64,000 nucleotides of DNA from Lachnospiraceae bacterium MD335. Its GTDB lineage: Bacteria > Bacillota > Clostridia > Lachnospirales > Lachnospiraceae. Both the position numbers and the translations under genes were made by a program. Each line of letters starts with the position of its first letter. Positions within the stretch are counted from its first letter, which is position 1. The stretch is from the NCBI GenBank assembly GCA_000403335.2, contig KE159630.1, forward strand, positions 363,714 to 427,713, read 5' to 3'. The notes below the pieces were generated by a model. The model saw nothing but the letters and a program-made list of their open reading frames with translations, was not told the DNA's origin and made no database searches. Of this stretch, positions 5,462 to 15,041 are shown in pieces.

Positions 5462-5594
5462 ATTCGTGAAAGGCAGAAACGACGACCTCCAACAGGTAAC
5501 GGTAACCGTAATAATAAGCAAATTTACAAGAACAAAAGAATAATGTACAATAATAAGTACCTTTTGTCATGCTTATACAGAAGGAGAATGAAAT

Positions 5595-6824
5595 ATGGTT
5601 AAAGAAAGACAGAGAACAACACGAAAGGACAAACGCGGAAGAATTTTAAAGAAAGGAGAGGGACAGGACAGGAACGGACGCTATTATTTTAATTATACGG
5701 ATGCATATGGAAAGCGGAGGCGTATATATAACAATGATCTAATAGAGTTACGGCAGGAAGAAGCAAACCTTTTAAAATACATAGAAGACGGAATAGACAT
5801 TACTGCGCTGGATCGAACTTTAAACGAGCAGTTCGAAATATATATCAGAACCAAAAACATTAAAGCAGCTACCCGAACAGATTATCAAGACAAGTGGAAG
5901 AAACACGTTTTTGACGGATTGGGCAGAAAAAAGCTTGTAGATATAAAAAAATCGGATATACAGCTTTTCTATAAATCTTTATCGGAAAAAGGGTTAAAAG
6001 ATGGAAGTATACGGGCATATGCAAATTTATTGTATCCAACGTTCGAAAGCGCGTTTAATGATGATATTATCCGAAAAAATCCTGCAAAAAACTGCACAAA
6101 AGAATACAACAGAAAATCAGAGAAGAAAGCAGTTTTAACTGTAGAGCAGCAAGAGCAGCTGTTAGATTTTATACGTAATTCTGCAAGGTATAATTTATAT
6201 GCTCCGTTCATAACCTTTGCACTTGCTACGGCGTGCAGATTAGGGGAAATAATAGGGCTTACATGGGAAGATGTAGATATGAAAAATAGAACAATATCAA
6301 TAAATCATCAGCTAAGATATGTAAAGACCGGTGAAGGCAAAGGGCATGGATTTATTAACACTACACATAAATCAGAAGCAGGATTTAGGGTAATACCAAT
6401 GACAATAAAATGCTATAGAGCATTAGTGCGTCAGAAAGAATTACAACTGATGCTAGGCATTAACCATGATTTGGAAGTCGCAGGACTTAAAAATTTTGTA
6501 TTTACCACAACGACAAGTAAGCCTTACGATCCGACAAATGTAAGCAACTTTATATATAATATGGTCAACGCATACAACAGGGAAGAGCAGAAAAAGGCAG
6601 CAGCGGAGAAACGGGAAGCGTGCCTATTGCCTCATATTAGCTGTCATACATTAAGACATACGGCATGTACAAGATTAGCGGAAACAAATATTAATATAAA
6701 GGTATTGCAAAAATTTATGGGGCATTCCGATATTAATACGACCATGAATATATACAATCATGTAGATGATACCATGATGCAGTCAGAGATAGAGAAGGCA
6801 GAGAGAATGCATGAAGCGATCTAA
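5595..6824 (+). CDS. int: Tn916-type tyrosine integrase (409 aa)
   Basis: Full-length site-specific recombinase. The N-terminal segment (about 10-60, with RNGRYYFNYTDAYGKRRR) is an arm-site-binding domain of the Tn916 Int type. A SAM-like core-binding domain follows (about 75-165), then the catalytic domain with R215, H351-x-x-R354, H377 and nucleophile Y387. ATG 5595 has AGAAGGAGAATG upstream. It is the last gene of the element, so one attachment site should lie in 6825-7021, just before the chromosomal gene at 7022. I could not find a matching direct repeat on the left, so the element's left end may be outside the window. Confidence 0.9.
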   Translation: MVKERQRTTRKDKRGRILKKGEGQDRNGRYYFNYTDAYGKRRRIYNNDLIELRQEEANLLKYIEDGIDITALDRTLNEQFEIYIRTKNIKAATRTDYQDKWKKHVFDGLGRKKLVDIKKSDIQLFYKSLSEKGLKDGSIRAYANLLYPTFESAFNDDIIRKNPAKNCTKEYNRKSEKKAVLTVEQQEQLLDFIRNSARYNLYAPFITFALATACRLGEIIGLTWEDVDMKNRTISINHQLRYVKTGEGKGHGFINTTHKSEAGFRVIPMTIKCYRALVRQKELQLMLGINHDLEVAGLKNFVFTTTTSKPYDPTNVSNFIYNMVNAYNREEQKKAAAEKREACLLPHISCHTLRHTACTRLAETNINIKVLQKFMGHSDINTTMNIYNHVDDTMMQSEIEKAERMHEAI

Positions 6825-7021
6825 AAAATATAACATTTTTATAACATAAGCAGTGTTACATAACACTACGTATTGAAATGTGCTGTTAAAATAACACATG
6901 AAACAATAGCGTAAAATCAAGGCAAATGGCATGTTTTGAAAAATAATGAAATATATACTTTTCTTATGTCAACAAATATTGTATACTATCAATATATGAC
7001 TTTTTTTAAGGAAGTGAACGA

Positions 7022-10000
7022 ATGGGGGAAAACGGCAGACACCGGCGTTATCTTGAATTTTCCTGTGAGTGTATTGAACAGAGTGTGCGGGTAGGGGAGC
7101 TGCTTGAGGGAAGCTTTTCCATTTATGCGGATTTTATCCATGCGGAAGGACAAATCTATTCCTCCGATACGAGAATGCGTCTTTCCAACACGGTGTTTAG
7201 GGGAATGGAATCCGAGATCGGGTATTGCTTTGACGCGTCGTCGGCAGAGGCGGGAAGCACAATTAAGGGTGTGTTTGACATAATAAGCAACTGTAAGGAA
7301 TATACCATTCCCTACAAAATCAACGTGCAGAAGCCACAGCTTACATGCTCAATCGGAACAGTGAAAAATATGTTCCATTTTACCAATCTTGCGCAGTCAA
7401 ATTGGGAGGAAGCAGTAGAGCTGTTTTATGGACCTGATTTTTCCTCGCTTTTTCACAGAAGCGACAAAAACGCATGGCTTTCTTATGTGGGACTTTCCAA
7501 AAATGAAGGAAACGAGCAGAATGTGGAGGAATTCCTCATTGAAATCAGCAAGAAAACGCCGATTTTGTACCATTTTGATATTGAGGGTTTTTTGCTGGAG
7601 GATGTACAGGACAGCACGCAGAGGCAGGTTGTGATTACAAGAAGCGGCTGGGGCTACAGTCATTTGCAAATCAGCGTGGAAGGCGAGTTTTTAAAAACGG
7701 ACAGGGACGTGCTGGAAAGTCATGATTTTAACAATAACAAGTGTAATTTAATAATATATATTGATGCCGCAAAGCTTCACAAGGGTGTCAACAGCGGAAG
7801 TATTCTGCTGCGAGACGCCTGTAACGATTATACAATTCCGTTTGATATTATTATGGAGGACGAACCGGAAAAGCGTGACAGAGACAGAAAAGAAAAACAG
7901 GTGTTTTGTAATATTGTAAAAGCATATGTGGACATGCTGTTTGAGAAAACGACGAAGTTCGAGTGGACCCAAAGGCTTGAGGAAAACGTAGAGATTCTCA
8001 ATGAAATGGATGAGGATAATCTTATATTTATGCTGTATCACACGCAGCTGCTTTTGGAGAAGGAGCGGACAAACGAGGCGAAATGGTATCTTGATAATTT
8101 GGAAAAGCGTCTTGTGGAGGAACATGCGTGTGCCGAGGCGAAGGGATATTATCTGTATCTTACAACCGTTTTCAACCGTGACGAGGAGTATATAGAGCGC
8201 GTTTGCGCGCAGCTGGAGGGAGCATATGAGGAAAATCCCGCAAAATGGCAGCTTGCATGGTTTCTTTTGCAGTTAAAGGAAGCGCTTTTAACGGATGTAA
8301 ACCTGCGGTGGAAGCTGCTTGAGGAAATGTATGAAAACGGGTGTACCAGTCCGCTGATGTTTGCCGAGGCAGTGCTTCTTTTACAGAAAAATCCCACGTT
8401 TTTGATTAAGCTCGGTGATTTTGAGGAAAAAGTGCTGTGGTTTGGGGCAAAGCACCAGCAGCTTCTGCCGGAGCTGATTGAGCAGCTTCAATATCTTGAG
8501 ACAAGAAAGGACACATATTCGAACCTGCTGCTGCGGACATTGTACGAGGTGTATTATACCTACAAGTCGCCGCAGACGATTGCGTCAATCTGTCATATGC
8601 TGATTTTGGGCGATAAAAAGAGCGGGGACTATTACTGCTGGTATGCGCTTGGCGTTGAGTACGCGGTAAGGGTGACAAAGCTCTATGAGTATTATATGAT
8701 GTCCCTTGAGCTTGACAAGTATGGCGGTATCAAGGAGAAGACCTTGGAAATACCGAAGATGGTGCTGATGTACTTTGCATATCAGAGCACGCTGGATTAT
8801 GAATTAAATGCGTTTTTGTATGCTTACATTATTAAAAACAGGGAGAAATATCCCGATTTGGAGCCTAGCTACCGTATTGCAATTGAGCGGTTCGTGTTGG
8901 AGCAGGTGCGGCTGGGGCACATCAATGAAAATCTTGCCTATCTCTACAAAAAGGTTTTGACACGGCAGATGATTACGGAGGAGACTGCCTATGCGTTTGC
9001 GCCGCTTCTTTTTATGCACCGCATCTATGTTGACAATCCGAAGGTAAAAAATGTTGTCGTCATTCATGAGAAGGTAAACGGTGAGAGCAGTTATCCTGTG
9101 GTAAATAACATTTGCATGATACCGATATACGGAAACGAATACAAGCTCTTTTTGCAGGATGAAAACGGCTGCCGCTTTACAAAGAGCATCCATTATGAGA
9201 ATAAGCAGCTGATGGAGCCCGCAAAGCAGCTTTCCTATGTCAGCGGCTATATGCAGGGGCGGCTGAGTTTTGACGTTTATATGTGTGAGGTTGACAAAAA
9301 TTACGTCACAATCACGCCGGAGAATATGAAGCGGTTCAAAAATATAGCGGAGTCCACGCAGGTGGTGGAGAGCTTCAAGCGCGAAATCCGCACAAAGCTG
9401 CTGCAGTTTTATTACGACAGTGATATGATCGGTGAACTGGATGTCTTTCTCGAGGAAACCCCGGCGGACGGAATGGAAGCGGGGGAGAGAGCCGAATTCA
9501 TCCGTTATATGGTTTCGCGAGGCATGTTTGAGAAGGCATATTACTGGGTAAAGATTTACGGAGTGGCAGGTGTTGAGCCAAAAGCGGTGGCAAGACTTGT
9601 CAGCAAACGCATTGTCAGCCGTGAGTATGAATATGAACAGTTTTTGGTGAACGTCGCGTACTACATATACAAAAACATGAAATATGACGAGAATATTCTG
9701 CGTTATCTTGTGCGCAACTATGAAGGAAGAGTGGTTTCTTTAAAGAAGCTGTGGAAATCGGCGCGCGAGCTGGAGCTTGACACAGGCGGCATTATGCACC
9801 GGATTTTAAAGCAGATTCAGTATACGGGCGTGTCGCTTGCGGAGCGGGACGAGATTCTTTTGGCGTATTCCGTATATCCTAATCACGATGTCCGCCTGGT
9901 AAACGAAGTTTTAACGGATACGGCGTATGAATATTTCGTAAATGAGGCAATTGTCGAGCCGGCGGTTTTTGACCTGCTTTACAGGCAGTTCGATGAGGGA

Positions 10001-10642
10001 CTTGCCGCTGCAAAGGTATGTAAGCTGGCACTGTTGAAATTTTGGACGGAAAATCCCGCAGTGCTTGGCTTGATACAGCCTGAAGTGATTGGGGAGATGC
10101 TTCAGGAATTTTTGCGTGACGAGCTGTATTTTCCGTTTTACAAAAAGCTGGTCGCATATGCACCGAAGCTGCATTACTTGAAAGACTGCGTATTTGTGGA
10201 GTACCGCACGCTTCCGGACACCCCGGTTTACATCCATTATGTGTACGGTGTCGATTACGGAAACGATTACGGCGACGCATTCCAAAAGAAGCCGGACGAA
10301 GGGAACGGTACGGCGGATGAGGAGCGTTATGAGACGGAAGAAATGCGTGAGATGTTCGAGGGCATTCACGTCAGCATGTTTCAGATTTTTCACGGTGAGG
10401 CAGTGCAGTATTATATTACCGAGATGTACGCCGGGGATGGAGGGCAGGTTACGGAGCACATCACGCAGAGCGATACGCTTTCCAATGAAGGAAAAGTCGA
10501 CGGCGGGTCGGCAGACCGCTTCGGCATCTTAAACGATATGCTTGTGAGCATCGGCATACAGGATGAAGTGACGGCTTCGGGACTTTTGGAAGAGTACATG
10601 TATCAGGATTTCTGTTCGCGGGAGCTTTTCAGAGTGTTATAA
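7022..10642 (+). CDS. Giant DUF5717-like protein (1206 aa)
   Basis: A very large, probably cytosolic protein with no signal peptide. The first 280 residues look beta-rich. After about residue 290 it becomes helical and repeat-like (many WYLDNLEKRL, AWFLLQLKEALL style segments), suggesting a solenoid. A second beta-rich part around 680-760 is followed by more helices and an acidic C-terminus. I assign it to the Lachnospiraceae DUF5717 type from size, texture and its partner gene. ATG 7022 follows AAGGAAGTG; a TATACT at 6982-6987 may be its -10. It is the first of four genes with gaps of -1 to 19 nt. Function unknown; a scaffold for the Hsp70-like neighbour is an inference. Confidence 0.7.
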   Translation: MGENGRHRRYLEFSCECIEQSVRVGELLEGSFSIYADFIHAEGQIYSSDTRMRLSNTVFRGMESEIGYCFDASSAEAGSTIKGVFDIISNCKEYTIPYKINVQKPQLTCSIGTVKNMFHFTNLAQSNWEEAVELFYGPDFSSLFHRSDKNAWLSYVGLSKNEGNEQNVEEFLIEISKKTPILYHFDIEGFLLEDVQDSTQRQVVITRSGWGYSHLQISVEGEFLKTDRDVLESHDFNNNKCNLIIYIDAAKLHKGVNSGSILLRDACNDYTIPFDIIMEDEPEKRDRDRKEKQVFCNIVKAYVDMLFEKTTKFEWTQRLEENVEILNEMDEDNLIFMLYHTQLLLEKERTNEAKWYLDNLEKRLVEEHACAEAKGYYLYLTTVFNRDEEYIERVCAQLEGAYEENPAKWQLAWFLLQLKEALLTDVNLRWKLLEEMYENGCTSPLMFAEAVLLLQKNPTFLIKLGDFEEKVLWFGAKHQQLLPELIEQLQYLETRKDTYSNLLLRTLYEVYYTYKSPQTIASICHMLILGDKKSGDYYCWYALGVEYAVRVTKLYEYYMMSLELDKYGGIKEKTLEIPKMVLMYFAYQSTLDYELNAFLYAYIIKNREKYPDLEPSYRIAIERFVLEQVRLGHINENLAYLYKKVLTRQMITEETAYAFAPLLFMHRIYVDNPKVKNVVVIHEKVNGESSYPVVNNICMIPIYGNEYKLFLQDENGCRFTKSIHYENKQLMEPAKQLSYVSGYMQGRLSFDVYMCEVDKNYVTITPENMKRFKNIAESTQVVESFKREIRTKLLQFYYDSDMIGELDVFLEETPADGMEAGERAEFIRYMVSRGMFEKAYYWVKIYGVAGVEPKAVARLVSKRIVSREYEYEQFLVNVAYYIYKNMKYDENILRYLVRNYEGRVVSLKKLWKSARELELDTGGIMHRILKQIQYTGVSLAERDEILLAYSVYPNHDVRLVNEVLTDTAYEYFVNEAIVEPAVFDLLYRQFDEGLAAAKVCKLALLKFWTENPAVLGLIQPEVIGEMLQEFLRDELYFPFYKKLVAYAPKLHYLKDCVFVEYRTLPDTPVYIHYVYGVDYGNDYGDAFQKKPDEGNGTADEERYETEEMREMFEGIHVSMFQIFHGEAVQYYITEMYAGDGGQVTEHITQSDTLSNEGKVDGGSADRFGILNDMLVSIGIQDEVTASGLLEEYMYQDFCSRELFRVL

Positions 10643-10661
10643 TTAAGGGAGTAAGGGGAAA

Positions 10662-11981
10662 ATGTTTACAGACATGTTGAAGAGGAATAAGGCAGTGGTG
10701 GGCTTTGATTTGGGGAACGATTATGCGCAAATCAGCTATTGCAGAGCGGATCAGAGTATGCCGGACACAATGAGCCTTGTGATGGGGGAGGAGCAGTACA
10801 ATATTCCCACGGTCTTGTGCAGACGGCGCGGGAACGATACGGCAGATATGTGGAGCGTTGGAAAGGAAGCGCTGAAGGATGCGTCCGAAAAAGCAGGAGT
10901 CCTTGTGGAGGATTTGGTGCTTTTGGCGAAAAACAATGTGTCGGTGAAGCTGGAGGACGAGGATTTTGCGGCGGATGCGCTGCTTGCGGTTTTTATTAGA
11001 AAAACACTTGCTATTTTATCGATATATGTCAAATCAGAAGATATAGAGGCGATTGCATTTACCATGCGGGACATGAATGCACAGCTTATGGAGGCTGTCG
11101 AAAAAGCGGTGGAGACGGCAGGCTTAAAAAATACCCGGCTGTACTTTCTCAGCCATGAGGACTGCTTTTTCCAGTATATGATACACCAGCCGCAGGAGAT
11201 GTGGATTCATGATGTGCTTTTATATGATTACCGCAGCGACGGCATAAAAAGCTATCTGCTGCAGATGAACCGCAAGACCAATCCGGTTGCGTGCTTTATT
11301 GAAACCAGTATGTTTCCGGAAATGAAGCCGGCGGACTTGACACAGAAGCCGGAGGCGGCAAAGAGCGCGTTTTACAGACAGCTTGACGCGGAGCTTTTGG
11401 AAATTGCAAAGGAGCAGTGCGGAGCAAATAACATAACATCTGTATTTTTATTGGGCGATTATTTCTCACGGGAATGGTGCAAAGAAGCTTTGCGGTATCT
11501 TTGCAGGGAACGGCGTGTCTTTCAGGGAAACAATCTGTTTAGTAAAGGCGCCTGTTACGGCGCGCGGGAAAAGGTATATGCTTCCACACTTTCCTCATCT
11601 TATGTATACCTGTCGGACGAGAAGCTGCGCGCAAACATTGGCATAACCTGCGACAGGGGACAGGAAGAAATATATTTTCCGATTCTCGATGCAGGTACAA
11701 ACTGGTACGATGCAAAGCGTGAGTTTGACGTGATGCTTACAAAAAACAACACCTTTATTTTAAACATTGCCCCTGTTGACGGAAGCAAGACGCGGCTTGC
11801 GAAAATATCGCTGGAGGGTCTAAAGGTGCGTGGAAACAAGACAAACAGGGTGGGGCTTCGCTTCTTTATGGAAGACCCGCAGGCTGTTCAGATAGAAATA
11901 ACAGACAAGGGCTTTGGAGAGTTCTTCCCGTCTACGGGCAGAATATGGAAGGAATGTCTGCCGCTGGAGGTTATAAGCTGA
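10662..11981 (+). CDS. Hsp70/actin-fold-like protein, DUF5716 type (439 aa)
   Basis: The N-terminus AVVGFDLGNDYAQISYC is a phosphate-1 loop like those of Hsp70, FtsA and MreB. A middle strand IHDVLLYDYRSDGIKSYLLQ sits where the second phosphate loop is expected, and SVFLLGDYFSREW resembles the adenosine motif, although the usual double glycine is degenerate. The C-terminal ~130 residues look beta-rich and separate. ATG 10662 follows GGGAGTAAGGGG. The stop overlaps the next start (TGATG), so they are coupled. It is an ATP-binding chaperone-like or cytoskeleton-like protein of unknown role, encoded with the giant protein upstream. Confidence 0.65.
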   Translation: MFTDMLKRNKAVVGFDLGNDYAQISYCRADQSMPDTMSLVMGEEQYNIPTVLCRRRGNDTADMWSVGKEALKDASEKAGVLVEDLVLLAKNNVSVKLEDEDFAADALLAVFIRKTLAILSIYVKSEDIEAIAFTMRDMNAQLMEAVEKAVETAGLKNTRLYFLSHEDCFFQYMIHQPQEMWIHDVLLYDYRSDGIKSYLLQMNRKTNPVACFIETSMFPEMKPADLTQKPEAAKSAFYRQLDAELLEIAKEQCGANNITSVFLLGDYFSREWCKEALRYLCRERRVFQGNNLFSKGACYGAREKVYASTLSSSYVYLSDEKLRANIGITCDRGQEEIYFPILDAGTNWYDAKREFDVMLTKNNTFILNIAPVDGSKTRLAKISLEGLKVRGNKTNRVGLRFFMEDPQAVQIEITDKGFGEFFPSTGRIWKECLPLEVIS

Positions 11982-12814
11982 TGAATAACGTGTGCTTGTG
12001 CGTTGGAACATATGCCCAACATCCGTTTTATGTAAAGTTTTTGGATATATCCCTTTATTCGATAGAGGAATTGTGCTATTATTTTTTGGAGCGCGTGCAT
12101 CTGCTTGACGATTCGGTTGTGTCGGCGGAGCTTGCGGCATGGATTCGCAAGGAATGCGGACTTGACAAGCTTGCGGACGAGTTGGACGTCTATGTCAGGA
12201 AGCACGTTTCCGTGTCGGCGTTCGTGACGACGATTCTTGAGTGGACCGGCATGTACGATATGGGTACGGTGAAGCGCGTCGAGCGCATATTGAAGGACCA
12301 GTCCTCGCTTACCACGACGCAGCGGTATAAAAAACGTGCGGAATATCTCTACCAGCAGGGTCGGTTCCGGCAGGCGCTTGCCATTTATTCCGAGCTTGCG
12401 GATTATCTTCCCTCAACTGACGATACGGGAAGGGCATTGATGTACTACAATATGGCTTCCATTTACGCGATGGATTTTGCGTATGAAGAGGCGGCGGGGC
12501 TATACTACCGTTCTTATATGCTTAATCCTGACGGACAGACACGTCTGGCATATATCCTTGCAAAGAAAATGTCGCTTTCCGATTACGCTTTTGGCAATTT
12601 CCGGCGGGCAAATCCGGATTGGGAGCAGGATTTTTTACAGGCGGAGACGCTTCTTATGTCTGCACAGGACAAGTGGGCGTGTTCAAGGGAGCGGCAGCTT
12701 GTCACTGAGATTGCGGATTTGAGGGCATCGGTGGACAGAGAGAGTTACCATAAGCGCATGGGAGAGCTGATTGAACAGCTCAAAAAGGATTACAGGCGTC
12801 AGACAAAGGAGTAG
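11981..12814 (+). CDS. TPR-like helical protein (277 aa)
   Basis: Starts at ATG 11981, overlapping the preceding TGA, with GGAGG 9 nt upstream. Two or more TPR-like helix pairs lie at about 110-200 (RAEYLYQQGRFRQALAIYSE and MASIYAMDFAYEEAAGLYYR). The C-terminal 60 residues are charged and likely coiled-coil. The N-terminal 100 residues are helical and unfamiliar. Position between the Hsp70-like gene and a membrane coiled-coil gene suggests an adaptor in the same complex. Confidence 0.6.
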   Translation: MNNVCLCVGTYAQHPFYVKFLDISLYSIEELCYYFLERVHLLDDSVVSAELAAWIRKECGLDKLADELDVYVRKHVSVSAFVTTILEWTGMYDMGTVKRVERILKDQSSLTTTQRYKKRAEYLYQQGRFRQALAIYSELADYLPSTDDTGRALMYYNMASIYAMDFAYEEAAGLYYRSYMLNPDGQTRLAYILAKKMSLSDYAFGNFRRANPDWEQDFLQAETLLMSAQDKWACSRERQLVTEIADLRASVDRESYHKRMGELIEQLKKDYRRQTKE

Positions 12815-12829
12815 GAGGAGAAATTTTTA

Positions 12830-14011
12830 ATGGGATTATTGGGGAAAATAAAGCGTTTCTTTTTGAAGGACAATGAGGAGTATGAATATGACGGGGAATG
12901 GAGCGACGCGGGGTTAAGCCGTGACAATGTTGATATGCATGACAGCTTACAGCGCGAGGAATATATTAAGGCGTGTTTGGCACAGATGTCGGAAGCGTCC
13001 GAGGAGCTTGACACGCTTGGCGGTGAATATAATTTGGTTACTTCATATCTTACGGATATTGAGGAGGTCGAGGCGCTTTCTCCTGAGCTGAAGGAGCAGC
13101 TGAAAGGATACGCGAAAAAAATCGTGGAGCTTGAGGGGAATAAGGAACGGCTTGAAGAGCGAAAGGGGCTTATGCCGGAATCTGAATTTATTCATATGGA
13201 GCGTATTGAACAGTATATGCCTGACGGGTACAAAAAGCTCAAAGAAGCGGAGGAATATCAGGTCATTGTTAAGAAGGATTTGGGCAGACTGGATGGAGAA
13301 CGCCATGCTTACTATTTCCGGCGCAACGAGCTGATAAATGCCCAAAAGAATATGAAGGGCATTACGTTAATCTGCGTAAGCTCCATGCTGTTTTTGGTAC
13401 TTCTTCTTTCGTTTATCGGCATGATTTATAAGCTGGATGTGACAATCGGATACGCAATCGCAATCGTGATTGCGGCGGCGGCGCTGACGTTTGTATATGT
13501 CAAATTTCATGATTCGCAAAGAGAGCTTGTCAAGGTGGAAAAGTCGATTAATAAGCTTGTATTGCTGCAAAATACGGTTAAGATACGTTATGTAAACAAT
13601 ACAAATCTGTTAGAGTATTTGTACGTAAAATACGAGGTAGACAGTTCGGTGCAGCTTAAAAAGCTTTGGGATAACTATATTGAAGAAACGAACCGGCGTG
13701 AGGAAGAAAAGAAGATGCAGGAGGATATGGACGAAAATCAGACGGCAATGATTAATCTGCTGCAGCGCTGCCGGATACAGGACCCGGGAAGGTGGCTGCA
13801 TCAGGCGCAGGCGCTGATTGACAGTAAGGAAATGGTTGAAATCCGCCACAACCTGATTATCCGGCGCCAAAAGCTCAGAAAGCAGATGGAGTACAATGCC
13901 AAAGCGGCGCAGGAGGCGCAGGGCGAGGTGAAGGACATTGTCGAACAGTATCCGGAGTATGCGGAAAAAATATTGGATTTGGTATCGGATTACGAAAAAG
14001 CACTTGCATAA
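12830..14011 (+). CDS. Membrane-anchored coiled-coil protein (393 aa)
   Basis: Begins MGLLGKIKRFFLKDNEEYEY. Residues about 40-165 and 240-390 are long charged helices typical of coiled coils. Between them two membrane helices (about 175-197 and 204-224, LICVSSMLFLVLLLSFIG and IGYAIAIVIAAAALTFVYV) form a hairpin, so both coiled coils face the same side, probably the cytoplasm. ATG 12830 has AGGAGG upstream. Last gene of the four-gene unit, followed by a strong hairpin. Confidence 0.6.
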   Translation: MGLLGKIKRFFLKDNEEYEYDGEWSDAGLSRDNVDMHDSLQREEYIKACLAQMSEASEELDTLGGEYNLVTSYLTDIEEVEALSPELKEQLKGYAKKIVELEGNKERLEERKGLMPESEFIHMERIEQYMPDGYKKLKEAEEYQVIVKKDLGRLDGERHAYYFRRNELINAQKNMKGITLICVSSMLFLVLLLSFIGMIYKLDVTIGYAIAIVIAAAALTFVYVKFHDSQRELVKVEKSINKLVLLQNTVKIRYVNNTNLLEYLYVKYEVDSSVQLKKLWDNYIEETNRREEEKKMQEDMDENQTAMINLLQRCRIQDPGRWLHQAQALIDSKEMVEIRHNLIIRRQKLRKQMEYNAKAAQEAQGEVKDIVEQYPEYAEKILDLVSDYEKALA

Positions 14012-14040
14012 AAAGAAAAGACTCGGTATGATACAGTTGT

Positions 14041-14080
14041 GGTCATTTTGCAGTTGTGCGCTTACGCGCATAAAATGACC
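14041..14080 (+). terminator. Hairpin after the four-gene unit
   Basis: GGTCATTTT (14041-14049) pairs with AAAATGACC (14072-14080), and an inner TGCGC/GCGCA stem sits between them. T-rich sequence follows (GATTTTATTTTAGG). It separates the DUF5717 unit from purC. Confidence 0.65.
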
Positions 14081-14156
14081 GCAGCTGATTTTATTTTAGG
14101 AAAAAGTTTGAGTTTGCGGCAAACAAAAGTTCGCATTCAACGGAATGGAGGAAAAA

Positions 14157-15029
14157 ATGCAGGAATTTACACCAATCAAAGAGGGTAAGGTACGTGAGGT
14201 TTATGACAATGGAGACAGTCTGATTATCGTGGCGACCGACAGAATATCGGCATTTGATGTGATTTTAAAGAACAAAATTGCCAAAAAGGGCGCAATCCTG
14301 ACGCAGATGTCTAAGTTTTGGTTTGACTTTACAAAGGACGTTGTGCCAAATCATATGCTTTCCGTGGACGTAAAGGACATGCCTGAGTTTTTTCAGAATG
14401 ATAGATTTGACGGGAACAGCATGATGTGCAGGAAACTTGAGATGCTGCCGATTGAGTGCATTGTGCGTGGGTTTATTACGGGCAGCGGATGGGCAAGCTA
14501 TCAGAAAGACGGTACGGTTTGCGGCATCAGGCTTCCTGAGGGCTTAAAAGAATCCGAAAAGCTTCCTGAGCCGATTTATACGCCAAGCACAAAGGCGGAA
14601 CTTGGGCTGCATGACGAAAATATTTCTTTTGAGAAAAGCATTGAAGTGCTGGAAGCAAAATTCCCCGGACATGGCGCTGAGTACGCCGCAAAGATTAAGG
14701 ACGCGACGCTTGCGCTTTATAAAAAGTGTGCGGATTATGCATACAGCAAGGGCATTATCATTGCAGATACCAAGTTTGAGTTTGGTTTGGATGAGAACGG
14801 CAATGTCGTGCTCGGCGACGAGATGCTGACGCCTGACAGTTCCCGCTTTTGGCCTTTGGAAGGCTATGAGGCAGGAAAGGGACAGCCGTCGTTTGACAAG
14901 CAGTTTGTAAGAGACTGGCTCAAGGCAAATCCGGACAGTGATTATTTACTGCCGGAGGAGGTTGTGACTAAGACGGTGGATAAATATAAGGAAGCGTTTG
15001 CGCTTCTTACCGGGAGGGAGTTTGCGTAA
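14157..15029 (+). CDS. purC: Phosphoribosylaminoimidazole-succinocarboxamide synthase (SAICAR synthetase)
   Basis: Condenses CAIR with aspartate using ATP in de novo purine synthesis. Clear family motifs: KEGKVREVYDNGDSLIIVAT, DRISAFDVIL, CIVRGFITGSGW and DTKFEFGLDENG. ATG 14157 is preferred because GGAGG lies 5 nt upstream; an ATG at 14145 overlaps that ribosome site. 290 aa, matching the longer bacterial type. First gene of a purC-purF-purB cluster with gaps of 12-33 nt. Confidence 0.95.
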   Translation: MQEFTPIKEGKVREVYDNGDSLIIVATDRISAFDVILKNKIAKKGAILTQMSKFWFDFTKDVVPNHMLSVDVKDMPEFFQNDRFDGNSMMCRKLEMLPIECIVRGFITGSGWASYQKDGTVCGIRLPEGLKESEKLPEPIYTPSTKAELGLHDENISFEKSIEVLEAKFPGHGAEYAAKIKDATLALYKKCADYAYSKGIIIADTKFEFGLDENGNVVLGDEMLTPDSSRFWPLEGYEAGKGQPSFDKQFVRDWLKANPDSDYLLPEEVVTKTVDKYKEAFALLTGREFA

Positions 15030-15041
15030 GCGGGAGCATAT

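Noticed and set aside
6825-7021. Search for a direct repeat marking the element's attachment sites
   Set aside because: I found only a GTGTTA/TAACAC palindrome (6853-6866) and no matching sequence on the left side, so no att site is called.
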